Shown here: positions 8,184 through 17,908 of the stretch, piece by piece
Layout: every line of letters starts with the position of its first letter
Numbering within the stretch: position 1 is the stretch's first letter
Origin: Saprospiraceae bacterium
Lineage (GTDB): Bacteria; Bacteroidota; Bacteroidia; Chitinophagales; Saprospiraceae
DNA length: 64,000 nucleotides
NCBI GenBank assembly: GCA_020630435.1
Contig: JAHDBJ010000003.1
Span: forward strand, 62,001-126,000
Reading direction: 5' to 3'
Position numbers and translations under genes: made by a program
The notes under the pieces: generated by a model
Database searches by the model: none
What the model was told of the DNA's origin: nothing
The model's input: only the letters and a program-made list of their open reading frames with translations

Positions 8184-10796
8184 ATGAGTGAAGAAAAAAT
8201 AAATCCAAATGGACAAAGTGATAATGCTATTATTCCATTAACAGGAATGTATGAAAATTATTTTTTGGATTATGCTTCTTATGTAATTTTAGAGCGTGCT
8301 GTTCCTGAAATCAAAGATGGTTTAAAACCTGTACAACGTCGTATACTTCATGCCTTAAAGGAAATGGATGATGGTCGTTTTCATAAAGTTGCTAATGCTA
8401 TTGGTCAAACAATGCAGTTTCACCCACATGGAGATGCCGCTATTGGCGATGCATTAGTCAACCTAGGTCAAAAAGATTTACTAATTGATACACAAGGGAA
8501 CTGGGGAGATGCTAGGACAGGAGATCGTGCTGCTGCACCTCGTTATATAGAAGCTCGACTTACAAAGTTTGCACTAGAAGTTATGTTTAATGCGCAAACA
8601 ACAGAGTGGCAATTTTCCTATGATGGTCGAAAGAAAGAACCCATTTCACTACCTGCAAAATTTCCTTTGTTATTGGCACAGGGGGTCGAAGGAATTGCCG
8701 TAGGACTGTCTACTAAAATTATGCCTCACAACTTTATTGAATTAATAAAGGCATCTATAAAAATTTTACAAGAAAAACCTTTTAAAGTCTACCCTGACTT
8801 CCAATCAGGAGGAATGGTAGATGTATCTGATTATAATGATGGAAAACGAGGAGGCAAGATAAAAGTAAGAGCCAAAATAAAACTACTAGATAAAAATGCT
8901 ATAGCTATTACAGAATTACCTTATGGAGTAACAACTACTTCAATGATTGACAGCATTTTAAAAGCAAATGATAAAGGTAAAATTAAAATCAAAAAAGTCG
9001 TTGACAACACGGCTAAAGATGTTGAAGTTAGAATTGATCTTGCTTCAGGTATTTCTCCAGAAGTAACCATTGATGCTTTATATGCATTTACAAATTGTGA
9101 AGTCTCTATCTCGCCCAATGCCTGTGTCATTGTTGAAGAAAAACCGCATTTTCTCACGGTTTCTGATATACTCAAAGTTTGTACAGAAAACACAAAAGAA
9201 TTACTACGTAGAGAGTTAGAAATTAAGAAGGGAGAAATTGAAGAAAAGTGGCATTTTGCTAGTCTAGAAAAGATTTTTATACAAAATAGAATCTATAGAG
9301 AAATTGAGGAATGTGAAACGTGGGAAGCTGTATTAAAAACAATTGATACAGAACTCAAAAAGTATGTCTCTACGCCCAAAGATAAGGCTGCTAAAAACGA
9401 TACAAGGTTACGTTTAAATCGTGATCTTACAGAAGATGATATTATCCGATTAACAGAAATTAAGATAAAACGTATCTCTAAATACAACTCTTTCAAAGCC
9501 GACGAACTAATCGCAAAGCTAGAAGCTGAACTAGAACAAGTAAAACATAATCTAGCAAATCTAACAACTTTTACCATTACTTATTATGAAAATTTATTAA
9601 CAAAATACGGCAAAGGAAAAGAACGAAAAACGGAAATCACTACTTTTGATAGCATAGAACGAACACAAGTTGTTGCTAACAATGCTAAATTATACGTTAA
9701 TAAAAAAGATGGCTTTTTTGGAAAAAGTTTAAAAAAGGAAGAATTTATTTCAGACTGTTCGGACATTGATGATGTCATTGTTTTCCTTAAAAACGGGAAT
9801 TTCATGGTCAAGCGCATTGCCGATAAAGTATTTGCTGGTAAGGATATCATTCATATTGATGTTTGGAAAAAGGGGGATGAAAGGACAACTTATAATATGG
9901 TTTATCTTGATGGTAAATCAGGCACAACTTACGTAAAGCGTTTTAATGTAAAAGCAATTACTCGAGATAAGGAATATCCGCTGACAAAAGGGACACCTCG
10001 CTCAAAGATTCTTTATTTTACAGCTAATCCTAATGGTGAATCCGAAACCGTTAGTATACAATTGACACAGGGTTGTAAAGCTAAAAAGAAAATCTTTGAA
10101 TTTGATTTTGCTGATTTAACAATAAAAGGAAGATCCTCACAAGGTAATATATTAACAAAATATCCAGTTCGTAAAATCACTCAATTAGAAATTGGAAAAT
10201 CAACACTTGGAGCACAGAAGATTTGGATGGATGAAGTAAGTGGGCGACTCAATACAGAAAGTAGAGGGAAATTCCTAGGGGAATTTGATACAGGAGATTC
10301 TATTCTAGTAATTTTCAAAGATGGCTCATATCAAATGACAGATTTTGAGCTAACCAATCGCTTCGATATAGGAGATTTAATGGAGATTTCAAAATATAAG
10401 AACGATTCCATTATAAGCGCTGTTTACTATGAAGGGCAGAAAAAATGGACGATGGTTAAACGTTTCCAGATAGAAACCTCAAAATTAGGACAACGCTTTA
10501 ATTTCATTACAGAACATCGAAGCTCGAAACTATTATTTGTCAGTACCAAACCTAGCCCTCGTATTCATTATATAATGAAAATAAAATCTCAAAAAGTACC
10601 AGGCGAAATCAATCTAAATGAGGTCATTGATGTTAAAGGATGGAAAGCCCTTGGCAATAAATTGAGCGAGCAACGACTGACGGGTATCAAAGAAGTAATA
10701 TCCGAAATTCCTGATAAATTAAAAGTTGGAGATACGATTGAATTTGATATTGAAGACAAGAAAAATGGGCAAGGCAAATTATTTGGAAATGACTAA
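8184..10796 (+). CDS. parC: DNA topoisomerase IV subunit A
   Basis: This 870-residue type IIA topoisomerase A subunit cuts and rejoins DNA and, with ParE, decatenates chromosomes. The N-terminal catalytic core has DGLKPVQRRIL and the active-site tyrosine Y121 in APRYIEARL. A long coiled-coil arm lies near residues 340-460, followed by a divergent C-terminal beta-pinwheel. No canonical gyrase GyrA box (QRRGGKG) is seen, which supports ParC over GyrA. The partner parE is not in this window. The stop is 16 bases before an M23 peptidase gene, so the two are probably co-transcribed. Confidence 0.9.
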   Translation: MSEEKINPNGQSDNAIIPLTGMYENYFLDYASYVILERAVPEIKDGLKPVQRRILHALKEMDDGRFHKVANAIGQTMQFHPHGDAAIGDALVNLGQKDLLIDTQGNWGDARTGDRAAAPRYIEARLTKFALEVMFNAQTTEWQFSYDGRKKEPISLPAKFPLLLAQGVEGIAVGLSTKIMPHNFIELIKASIKILQEKPFKVYPDFQSGGMVDVSDYNDGKRGGKIKVRAKIKLLDKNAIAITELPYGVTTTSMIDSILKANDKGKIKIKKVVDNTAKDVEVRIDLASGISPEVTIDALYAFTNCEVSISPNACVIVEEKPHFLTVSDILKVCTENTKELLRRELEIKKGEIEEKWHFASLEKIFIQNRIYREIEECETWEAVLKTIDTELKKYVSTPKDKAAKNDTRLRLNRDLTEDDIIRLTEIKIKRISKYNSFKADELIAKLEAELEQVKHNLANLTTFTITYYENLLTKYGKGKERKTEITTFDSIERTQVVANNAKLYVNKKDGFFGKSLKKEEFISDCSDIDDVIVFLKNGNFMVKRIADKVFAGKDIIHIDVWKKGDERTTYNMVYLDGKSGTTYVKRFNVKAITRDKEYPLTKGTPRSKILYFTANPNGESETVSIQLTQGCKAKKKIFEFDFADLTIKGRSSQGNILTKYPVRKITQLEIGKSTLGAQKIWMDEVSGRLNTESRGKFLGEFDTGDSILVIFKDGSYQMTDFELTNRFDIGDLMEISKYKNDSIISAVYYEGQKKWTMVKRFQIETSKLGQRFNFITEHRSSKLLFVSTKPSPRIHYIMKIKSQKVPGEINLNEVIDVKGWKALGNKLSEQRLTGIKEVISEIPDKLKVGDTIEFDIEDKKNGQGKLFGND

Positions 10797-10812
10797 ACAT
10801 AATTTCTAAGAG

Positions 10813-11319
10813 ATGGGCATATCTCGTAAAATTACCACTTTTGTTTTATTTGTTATATTGACAGGATTTTTAATACCGCAAAATTTGCAGATGCCCGTAG
10901 AGGGTGCAGATGCCTCTAGTTACAATAAAGATACTTTTTGGTACTACCCTTGGGGTTCATCTGTTACTCATAAAGGGATTGATGTTTTTAGTAAAAAAGG
11001 AACAGCCATCAATTCATCTACTAAAGGGCTTGTTCTATATTCAGGGACTATCCAAAAAGGAGGGAATGTTGTCATAATTCTAGGTCCTAAATGGCGAATC
11101 CATTATTATGCACACCTTCATAGAATTACTGCATCAAGGTTTTCTTATGTATCGCCCAGTACTAAAATCGGAGAGGTTGGAGACAGTGGAAATGCCAAAG
11201 GTAAACAGCCACATCTTCATTATTCTATAGCTACTATTTTTCCTTATTTTTGGAGGATTGATAAGGATAAACAGGGTTGGAAAAAAATGATATACCTCAA
11301 TCCTATTGATTATTTATAA
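10813..11319 (+). CDS. M23-family peptidase (LytM-like), secreted
   Basis: This 168-residue protein has an N-terminal hydrophobic signal or anchor (about residues 8-22) and a compact LytM/M23 zinc peptidase domain. The first metal motif HKGID gives H53 and D57, and the HxH motif gives H134 and H136 in PHLHYS; H101/H103 (YAHLH) are the other conserved histidines. All ligands are present, so it is probably an active peptidoglycan endopeptidase in the periplasm. It is shorter than most M23 proteins, with no coiled-coil or LysM extension. It starts 16 bases after parC. Confidence 0.9.
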   Translation: MGISRKITTFVLFVILTGFLIPQNLQMPVEGADASSYNKDTFWYYPWGSSVTHKGIDVFSKKGTAINSSTKGLVLYSGTIQKGGNVVIILGPKWRIHYYAHLHRITASRFSYVSPSTKIGEVGDSGNAKGKQPHLHYSIATIFPYFWRIDKDKQGWKKMIYLNPIDYL

Positions 11320-11338
11320 GGCGCTGTATAATATTAAA

Positions 11339-11593
11339 TTAATCTTCTACCTCTTGTTTTTGATTTCGCCACCAAAGGTATGCTAATGTTCCCACAAGTA
11401 AATAAGGTGTCATCAACATATATAAAATCCCTTTATTTAAACCTGCTCCATCTGTTCCTCCATTTTTCAAATTGGACTCAGCTGCCATCTTACACATTGG
11501 ACATTGGGCAGTTACATCAGGTGTAATAAATAATACTATTCCAATAATTAGAATAGATACTACGAATAGCTTATTTAATATATCCTTCTTCAT
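11339..11593 (-). CDS. Small two-TM protein with a CPMC motif
   Basis: This 84-residue protein has a hydrophobic N-terminal segment (about 9-25), then QCPMCKMAAESN with C31 and C34, a Gly-rich loop and a second membrane segment (about 55-72) ending in a charged tail. The CPMC pair faces the extracytoplasmic side if the first segment is an anchor or cleaved signal. It lies downstream of the oxidase operon, separated by a strong hairpin terminator. The motif could bind copper, serve in redox, or support oxidase assembly, which its position suggests, but this is inference. No named family is recognised. Confidence 0.65.
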   Translation of the reverse strand: MKKDILNKLFVVSILIIGIVLFITPDVTAQCPMCKMAAESNLKNGGTDGAGLNKGILYMLMTPYLLVGTLAYLWWRNQKQEVED

Positions 11594-11619
11594 CGTTATA
11601 TCCTTTATAATAAAACAAA

Positions 11620-11650
11620 AAGGCGAACCGCTTGTTCAACGTTTCGCCTT
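11620..11650 (-). terminator. Terminator of the respiratory operon
   Basis: On the minus strand AAGGCGAA (11650-11643) pairs with TTCGCCTT (11627-11620), with extra inner C-G pairs, followed by TTTGTTTTA. It lies 8 bases after the subunit IV stop and before the CPMC gene. Confidence 0.75.
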
Positions 11651-11658
11651 CGCATTTC

Positions 11659-12102
11659 TTAGAAAATATGTTTCGTTTCTTTTTCTCGTCTTTCATCCAA
11701 CATTCCCGTTTTCTTTACTTCTTCTATACTTTGCTCATCCTTATCTTTAATTAACTCTCTCCTGTCTTTCCAAGAATCTCCTTCTTGGAAAAAGGCAATT
11801 GCTCCCCATATCAACAAAGACATTGGTAACAAAACAGACCATGCTAAACCTCTATGTTCATACGCCATGTGCATAAACTCAAATATAATATACTTTGCTT
11901 TATAGATGGATAAGATAATAATCAATAAAGCTGGAATCGCTAGAATACCATAGGATAACCATGAATGATCATTTTTAAACATTGGATGTAACCACAATTT
12001 CCAAATTAAAGATACCGCAACTTCTGCCAATGTTACTATCAATAAAATCCAGAACCCTTTATAGACTAATTTTACTGAATCTTCGTATGAATGATGTCCC
12101 AT
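11659..12102 (-). CDS. Cytochrome c oxidase subunit IV
   Basis: This 147-residue protein begins with a short His-containing segment, then three membrane helices (about residues 16-37, 48-65 and 80-100) and a highly charged C-terminal tail. The size, three-helix topology and operon position fit the prokaryotic cytochrome c oxidase subunit IV (COX4) family, a small accessory subunit of heme-copper oxidases. It is the last gene before the operon terminator. Confidence 0.85.
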   Translation of the reverse strand: MGHHSYEDSVKLVYKGFWILLIVTLAEVAVSLIWKLWLHPMFKNDHSWLSYGILAIPALLIIILSIYKAKYIIFEFMHMAYEHRGLAWSVLLPMSLLIWGAIAFFQEGDSWKDRRELIKDKDEQSIEEVKKTGMLDERREKETKHIF

Positions 12103-12173
12103 TTTTATAGTTTTGAAATTTAAGATTTAAGGTTTTTTACCCGATTTTCCTAAATATATTTTTTAAATCAGAT

Positions 12174-13127
12174 TTATAATAAATAAAATACTAAGAATAC
12201 AAATACCCAAACCAAATCGACAAAGTGCCAGTATAAGCCAATTTTTTCCACCATTTCATACTCATTCTTACGTTCATGATATAATCCAGTAGCCACATTT
12301 ATCAGGATAATTAAAAGGAAAACTACTCCAGAAAATACGTGAAATCCGTGAAATCCTGTAATACAGAAGAATAAAGCACCAAATGCTTTAGGGCCAAACT
12401 TTTCTGTTTTAAGATTACCTCCTGCATCTTTGTACGCTCCGTATTGATAGGCTCCGTGATGATAGGTAACTAGATATGAATCGCCTTTATCAAAAGACTC
12501 TCCCCCATATTTGTGTCCATGATGATCAACCTTTTCAAAATACTTATTTCCATCTACATCCTCAAAGTAGGTTACACCATGATCCTCATGCTTAGTAAGT
12601 CCAGGGAAAGCCGCAATTTCATCTAACTTAAGATACGTCCCTGATTCTGTTTGAACAGAGAACGGATTTTTAGAAATAGTTACACCTTCTACACCAATCA
12701 AATTTGACCATTCCCATGCTTGACATCCTAAGAAACCAAAACCACCAATGATCGTTAAGAACATCCACCATATTACACCTCGCTTGTTGTAGCGTTTTCC
12801 TTCTTGCACTGCACGCACCATCGTAACAGAGCTGACAATAAGTAAGAACGACATGAATGTTACGAATATCAAAGGAGCTTTTCCTCCAGGAAACCAGTTA
12901 TGTAATCCAAAAGGTGCTGTAGAAAACACAAAATCTGGAACAGGCCAAGTCGGACTTGAAAACCTTAACGCTCCATAAGCTATCAAAAATCCTGCAAACG
13001 TAAAGGCATCTGACAATAAAAAATACCACATCATCAATTTACCATAACTTGCCTTAAAGGGACGATTACCTCCTTCCCAAATCTCTTGAGCTTCTACTTC
13101 ATCATGAACAACTGTTTCTGTTGCCAT
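12174..13127 (-). CDS. ctaE: Cytochrome c oxidase subunit III, long form
   Basis: This 317-residue subunit III of the heme-copper oxidase is a structural membrane subunit beside subunit I. It has multiple membrane helices and the family signatures GFHGFHVFSG and YWHFVDLVWVFVF near the C terminus. A hydrophilic insert of about 100 residues (roughly 140-235), rich in His, Gly and Tyr, separates the early and late helices; ordinary subunit III lacks such a loop. It is adjacent to a second, shorter subunit III gene, an arrangement common in Bacteroidota caa3-type operons. Confidence 0.92.
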   Translation of the reverse strand: MATETVVHDEVEAQEIWEGGNRPFKASYGKLMMWYFLLSDAFTFAGFLIAYGALRFSSPTWPVPDFVFSTAPFGLHNWFPGGKAPLIFVTFMSFLLIVSSVTMVRAVQEGKRYNKRGVIWWMFLTIIGGFGFLGCQAWEWSNLIGVEGVTISKNPFSVQTESGTYLKLDEIAAFPGLTKHEDHGVTYFEDVDGNKYFEKVDHHGHKYGGESFDKGDSYLVTYHHGAYQYGAYKDAGGNLKTEKFGPKAFGALFFCITGFHGFHVFSGVVFLLIILINVATGLYHERKNEYEMVEKIGLYWHFVDLVWVFVFLVFYLL

Positions 13128-13174
13128 ATTTTTAATTATTTAATCTTTAAAAATCTAGTTTTTCGATTTATTTA

Positions 13175-13756
13175 TTACGATGCCTGTAAGACAAAAAACA
13201 CAATCAAATACAACCACAAAAAGTCAACAAAATGCCAATAGGTCAACGTTAATTCAAATCTTAATTTACGTTTTTCTGTTACCTTATGGCTTAAACCATA
13301 AGCGTGCATTAATGCAACAAATAAGACTCCAACTCCTCCTAATACATGTACCGCATGAACTCCTGAAATAATGTATAAAAATGAACCCGAAGGATTTCCT
13401 GTCAGTTCAACACCAATGCTTACTAAATCTTGCCATCCCAAGTATTGCATTACTAAAAAAGTCAATCCTAATACAAACGCCAAAAGCAGTAATTTTTTGT
13501 AAGCTCCTGTATTGTTCTTTTTGAAAGCAGCATATGAAGCTTGCAGGCTTAGACTGCTTGCCAAAATAACTGCTGTACTGTAAAAAAACATATTTGGAAT
13601 CCTAAATTCCAACCAATTTCCAGCTGCTTGACGAACAACATATGCGCTTGTAAAAGCAGCAAACATCATCACCAAACTTGCTAAACCAATCCACAAAAGA
13701 AACTTTTGAGGATGGATTTTACTTCTATTATAGTTTTGTGCTGCCAACTCAGACAT
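13175..13756 (-). CDS. Cytochrome c oxidase subunit III, short form
   Basis: This 193-residue protein has five membrane helices and the subunit III signatures SGVHAVHVLGG and YWHFVDFLWLY. It is a paralog of the 317-residue gene just downstream, without the hydrophilic insert. It starts 9 bases after ctaB and belongs to the oxidase operon. Which of the two copies pairs with subunit I cannot be told from sequence alone; both may be structural. Confidence 0.92.
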   Translation of the reverse strand: MSELAAQNYNRSKIHPQKFLLWIGLASLVMMFAAFTSAYVVRQAAGNWLEFRIPNMFFYSTAVILASSLSLQASYAAFKKNNTGAYKKLLLLAFVLGLTFLVMQYLGWQDLVSIGVELTGNPSGSFLYIISGVHAVHVLGGVGVLFVALMHAYGLSHKVTEKRKLRFELTLTYWHFVDFLWLYLIVFFVLQAS

Positions 13757-13765
13757 TTATATTTT

Positions 13766-14650
13766 TTATAAAAGATCAATCAATAATACAAGCAATGCTA
13801 CTGGTAAATAAATAAAGGAGCAGAACATTAATTTTAAAGCGGCTTCTTTAGTGCATTGTTTGTACAAATTCCAACTATAATAAGCATATATTATTCCGAC
13901 TATCGTAAGCACAATTACTGAGATGAAGCCTGTAACTCCCATGAAGTAAGGCATCAAACTAATTGCGATTAGTACAATAGTATATAATAAAGACTGAAAA
14001 CCAGCATTTTTATCTCTCTCTCCATCTTTAGAAGGCAATAAAAAATAGCCTGCTTTAGCATAATCTTCGTATCCTACCCATGCAATTGCCCAAAAATGAG
14101 GAAATTGCCAAAAGAATTGAATTCCAAAAAGCACAATAGCTAGTTCTGTAATTCCTCCAGAAAATGCTACACATCCTATCATTGTAGGCAAAGCACCTGG
14201 AATCGCTCCAATCAATACCGCAATAGAAGAGACTTTCTTCATTGGAGTATACACAAAAGCATACAAAATCAAAGAAAAAGCTCCTAGTAATGCCGTAAGT
14301 GGATTAAACATCGCCAAGAATATCAACCCTGCAACACTCATCAAACCAGCGTAAAGTACTGCTTTGGAAACCGTCATACGCCCCGATGCCAAAGGACGGT
14401 TCTCTGTCCTTTTCATCAATTTATCAATATCTTTCTCTAAAACTTGATTTAGAGCGTTGGCAGCTCCTGTTACTAGAAATCCACCTAAAGACAATACAAT
14501 TAACTCTATCCAAGCAAAACGTCCTCCTGAAGCAATTAAAAATGCAACTACCGCCGAAAATAGCACTAATAAATTTAATCTGAACTTTACCAATGTTTTA
14601 AAGTCGGTAAGTTTCTGACTAAAAGAGATATTTACACTATTTGTTTTCAC
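13766..14650 (-). CDS. ctaB: Protoheme IX farnesyltransferase (heme O synthase)
   Basis: This 294-residue UbiA-family membrane prenyltransferase adds a farnesyl chain to heme b to make heme O, the precursor of heme A for the oxidase encoded beside it. The first Asp-rich motif is seen in NQVLEKDIDKLMKRTENRPL and the second region in KDGERDKNAGFQ. About nine membrane helices are expected. It lies between ctaD and the subunit III genes. No heme A synthase (ctaA) was seen in the window. Confidence 0.95.
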   Translation of the reverse strand: MKTNSVNISFSQKLTDFKTLVKFRLNLLVLFSAVVAFLIASGGRFAWIELIVLSLGGFLVTGAANALNQVLEKDIDKLMKRTENRPLASGRMTVSKAVLYAGLMSVAGLIFLAMFNPLTALLGAFSLILYAFVYTPMKKVSSIAVLIGAIPGALPTMIGCVAFSGGITELAIVLFGIQFFWQFPHFWAIAWVGYEDYAKAGYFLLPSKDGERDKNAGFQSLLYTIVLIAISLMPYFMGVTGFISVIVLTIVGIIYAYYSWNLYKQCTKEAALKLMFCSFIYLPVALLVLLIDLL

Positions 14651-14678
14651 AAAAAAAAATTGTCTTTATTAAAATCTA

Positions 14679-16526
14679 TTAATGAGATTCACTTTCATTC
14701 TCTCCTAATGGTTCCGTTTGAGGAATAAAATCCCTACCATCTTTACCATAATCGTATGCCCAACGATGAACAACGGGGATTGCTCCTGGCCAGTTTCCAT
14801 GTCCTGGTTCAATAGGCGTTGTCCATTCTAATGTTGTAGCACCCCAAGGATTAACCGTAGTTTGTTTTTTCCCATTCCAAATAGAATAGAAGAAGTTTAT
14901 AATAAATAAAACTTGTGCTGCAAAAACAACAACTGCTGCTATCGTTATGAATTGGTTGATTTCACCAAAGTAACTGAAAGCTTCAAAAGAATCAAAACGA
15001 TAATACCGTCTAGGTACACCCGCCATTCCTGTATAGTGCATTGGCCAGAAAATAGCATAAGCCCCTATCATCGTTACCCAGAAATGTATTTTTCCTAATA
15101 CAGGATTCATAAATCTTCCAAACATTTTTGGATACCAATGATAGACTCCTGAAAACATACCAAAAAAGGCTGCAACTCCCATTACAATATGAAAATGCGC
15201 TACAACAAAATAGGTATCGTGTAATTGAATATCAATCGCAGAGTTTCCTAGAAAAATCCCTGTCAAACCTCCTGATATAAACATAGATACAAAACCAATA
15301 GCAAATAGCATCGCATTTGTAAATCTGATATTCCCTTTATACAGAGTCGAAATCCAGTTAAATACTTTTACGGCTGATGGTACAGCAATAATCAATGTAA
15401 ATAATACAAAGAAATTGGAAATAAATGGGTTTACACCTGACATAAACATATGGTGTGCCCAAACAATAAAGGATAAAAACGCAATAGCAGCAATCGAATA
15501 AACCATCGCTTTATATCCAAAGATTGGCTTGCGAGAGTTTACAGAAAGAACTTCTGATACAATACCCATTGCAGGTAAGATAATGATATATACTTCAGGG
15601 TGTCCTAAGAACCAAAATAAATGCTGGTATAAAATCGGACTACCTCCTACATAATCTAGAGCTTGCCCCCCTATATATATATCGCTCAAGTAAAAACTTG
15701 TACCGATTGCTCTATCAAATATTAATAATAGTACACCAGAAAATAATACTGGAAACGATAATAATCCAATAATCGCAGTAATAAAAAATGCCCAAATTGT
15801 TAAGGGTAATCTGAACATACTCATCCCCTTGGTACGCATATTTAAAACTGTCGTAATATAGTTAACTCCTCCGAGAAGTACGGAGACAACAAAGAGGATA
15901 ATACTCACTGCCCAAAGGGTCATTCCTGCTCCTGACCCCGACATGGCTTGGGGCAAGGCACTCAGCGGTGGATAAGCTGTCCAACCTCCAGAGAACGGAC
16001 CAGTACTAAGAAATAATGAAGCAAACATGACCACACCTGCTAGGAAAAAGAACCAATAGGATAACATATTTAAAAATGGCGACGCCATATCTCTAGCTCC
16101 ACATTGAAGGGGGATAAGTAAATTACTAAACGTTCCACTCAGTCCTGCTGTCAATACAAAGAAGACGATGACCGTTCCATGTATTGTCACTAAAGCATAG
16201 TAAAATTCAGGATCAAGAGAACCAACCCCTGTTTCGCTTATCGTAATCCATTTTCCAAGCACTGGCTTTAACCAGGCCAAACTTTCTTCAGGAAATCCTA
16301 ATTGCAAACGGAAAACCAAAGACATTAAACCTCCCATGATTCCCCAAAACATACCTGTAACGAGGAACTGTTTCGCTATCATCTTGTGATCCATTGAAAA
16401 AATATAGTGTGAGATAAAACTCATTCTATATTTATCGTCTCCATGATGGTGATCATGAAAATGCGGATCATGTCCTTCTTCTAGGATCAATAACTCTTCT
16501 TCCTCTGTATATTTTACTGCTGCCAT
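14679..16526 (-). CDS. ctaD: Cytochrome c oxidase subunit I
   Basis: This 615-residue catalytic subunit reduces oxygen and pumps protons. It carries the CuB/heme a3 motif GHPEVY with the Tyr crosslinked to His in the family, AHHMFMSGV with the two CuB histidines, and HDTYFVVAHFH with the heme a3 and heme a ligands; the first heme a ligand is in TIHGTVIVFF. The N terminus is extended and rich in Asp and His (HDPHFHDHHHGDDK). The order ctaC-ctaD-ctaB-subunit III matches caa3-type oxidase operons. A-type membership is supported by HPEVY; the proton-channel subtype was not settled. Confidence 0.97.
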   Translation of the reverse strand: MAAVKYTEEEELLILEEGHDPHFHDHHHGDDKYRMSFISHYIFSMDHKMIAKQFLVTGMFWGIMGGLMSLVFRLQLGFPEESLAWLKPVLGKWITISETGVGSLDPEFYYALVTIHGTVIVFFVLTAGLSGTFSNLLIPLQCGARDMASPFLNMLSYWFFFLAGVVMFASLFLSTGPFSGGWTAYPPLSALPQAMSGSGAGMTLWAVSIILFVVSVLLGGVNYITTVLNMRTKGMSMFRLPLTIWAFFITAIIGLLSFPVLFSGVLLLIFDRAIGTSFYLSDIYIGGQALDYVGGSPILYQHLFWFLGHPEVYIIILPAMGIVSEVLSVNSRKPIFGYKAMVYSIAAIAFLSFIVWAHHMFMSGVNPFISNFFVLFTLIIAVPSAVKVFNWISTLYKGNIRFTNAMLFAIGFVSMFISGGLTGIFLGNSAIDIQLHDTYFVVAHFHIVMGVAAFFGMFSGVYHWYPKMFGRFMNPVLGKIHFWVTMIGAYAIFWPMHYTGMAGVPRRYYRFDSFEAFSYFGEINQFITIAAVVVFAAQVLFIINFFYSIWNGKKQTTVNPWGATTLEWTTPIEPGHGNWPGAIPVVHRWAYDYGKDGRDFIPQTEPLGENESESH

Positions 16527-16569
16527 GTTTATTATATTTTAATAAAAACAGAAAAATTATTTCAAATTA

Positions 16570-17802
16570 TTAATGTGCGTTTTCAATTACAACTACTGAA
16601 TCTTTAACCACTTCTACCGCAGTCGCTTCTTGTGTCGTAGGCTCTTGCGTTACGGGGGGAGCTGCTACTTCCTCTGCAGCCGCAGCCTCTATTTCATAAA
16701 AACGCTTTTCAATATCTAGTTGCTTTCCTTTATGTGGATCATTTTTCTTTCCTCTAACATTATTTAAATAATAAGAAGTCTGCTCAACTCGATTCAACCA
16801 TGCCTCATATTCTTCTTGAGGAACTACACGAACAAATTTATGCATACTATAATGCCCTCTACCACAAAGTTCTGCACAAGCAAGTTCATATTCAAAAGTC
16901 TCCCATCGTCTAGGACCATCTGGTTCTTCTGGATCAGCTGGTTCTAACCACATACCACCATATTCTTTTAAACCTTGACGATATTCTTCAGTCGTTTTGT
17001 CTGGAGTAAATACAAAATACGTCGGGATACCTGGAACAGCATCCATTTTTACACGGAAGTGAGGCAAATAAAAGTTGTGCAACACATCTTTAGCGGTTAT
17101 CCTTACACGTACTTTCTTATCTACAGGTAAGAATAAGGTATCCATAATAAAGTCATCAATATTTTTTTCATCTCTCCAATCTTGCCCTAAAGGATTTAAT
17201 GCATTAATTAACTTATAGTCTCTAGCTCCTAACACTTTATCTTTACCTGGATGTCTCAATTCCCATAAAAACTGTGATGCGACTGCTTCAACTTCTACGA
17301 TATCTTCTCCAGGATCAACGTCAGCCATAGTATTATTCCATACAATCAGACCATTAATCACTAAGTAAGCCATCGTAATTGCGGGAACAACTGTCCATAC
17401 AATTTCTAAGGTATTATCATGAGAAATAAACGCTGCTTTTTGTCCTTCCTTGGCTGCATATTTATAAGAAAACCAAAATAGTGCGATATGTGTAAGGATA
17501 AAAACAATGCCTGTAACAACTAAGGTGATATTGAACAGATGGTCTAGTTCTAATCCATGAACTGATGCAGACTCATGAGGACCATAACCTAACATATATG
17601 GATAGTAGTATATTGCGGAAGCAATACAACCAATCAAGAATATTGGAAGAAAGGCTAGAAGCAATCTAGCACTCCAATTATTACTATCTCTTTCCGCAGC
17701 TTCTTCTCCTCTAATACTAGATGCTAATTCCGACACCTTCCCTATTTGAACAATAATAACTGCGATTAGGATGATGCACAATAATATGATTAGAAAGTTC
17801 AT
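16570..17802 (-). CDS. ctaC: Cytochrome c oxidase subunit II
   Basis: This 410-residue subunit has an N-terminal hydrophobic segment and two further membrane helices, then a cupredoxin domain with the CuA motif CAELCGRGHYSMH near residues 307-319, all ligands present. It accepts electrons from cytochrome c or from alternative complex III. A Glu/Ala/Thr-rich tail of about 60 residues follows. No CxxCH heme motif is seen, so the cytochrome c domain typical of some caa3 subunits II is absent; electrons probably come from the ActE or ActA hemes. It is the first oxidase gene after actF. Confidence 0.95.
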   Translation of the reverse strand: MNFLIILLCIILIAVIIVQIGKVSELASSIRGEEAAERDSNNWSARLLLAFLPIFLIGCIASAIYYYPYMLGYGPHESASVHGLELDHLFNITLVVTGIVFILTHIALFWFSYKYAAKEGQKAAFISHDNTLEIVWTVVPAITMAYLVINGLIVWNNTMADVDPGEDIVEVEAVASQFLWELRHPGKDKVLGARDYKLINALNPLGQDWRDEKNIDDFIMDTLFLPVDKKVRVRITAKDVLHNFYLPHFRVKMDAVPGIPTYFVFTPDKTTEEYRQGLKEYGGMWLEPADPEEPDGPRRWETFEYELACAELCGRGHYSMHKFVRVVPQEEYEAWLNRVEQTSYYLNNVRGKKNDPHKGKQLDIEKRFYEIEAAAAEEVAAPPVTQEPTTQEATAVEVVKDSVVVIENAH

Positions 17803-17908
17803 ATTAACTTGATATTATTTTTTAAAAATTCTTTTTCAATACTTATCTATATAAACCATTTTTGGAAATTCCAAGTTTAGGCTTACGACTTATCTATATT
17901 CAATCTAA

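Noticed and set aside
8184-10796. Annotation as gyrase subunit A
   Set aside because: The GyrA-box is not seen and the C-terminal half is divergent, so ParC fits better, although a definitive split needs a tree.
16570-17802. Possible cytochrome c domain in subunit II
   Set aside because: No CxxCH motif is present; the extra length is an Ala/Glu-rich tail and an additional N-terminal helix.
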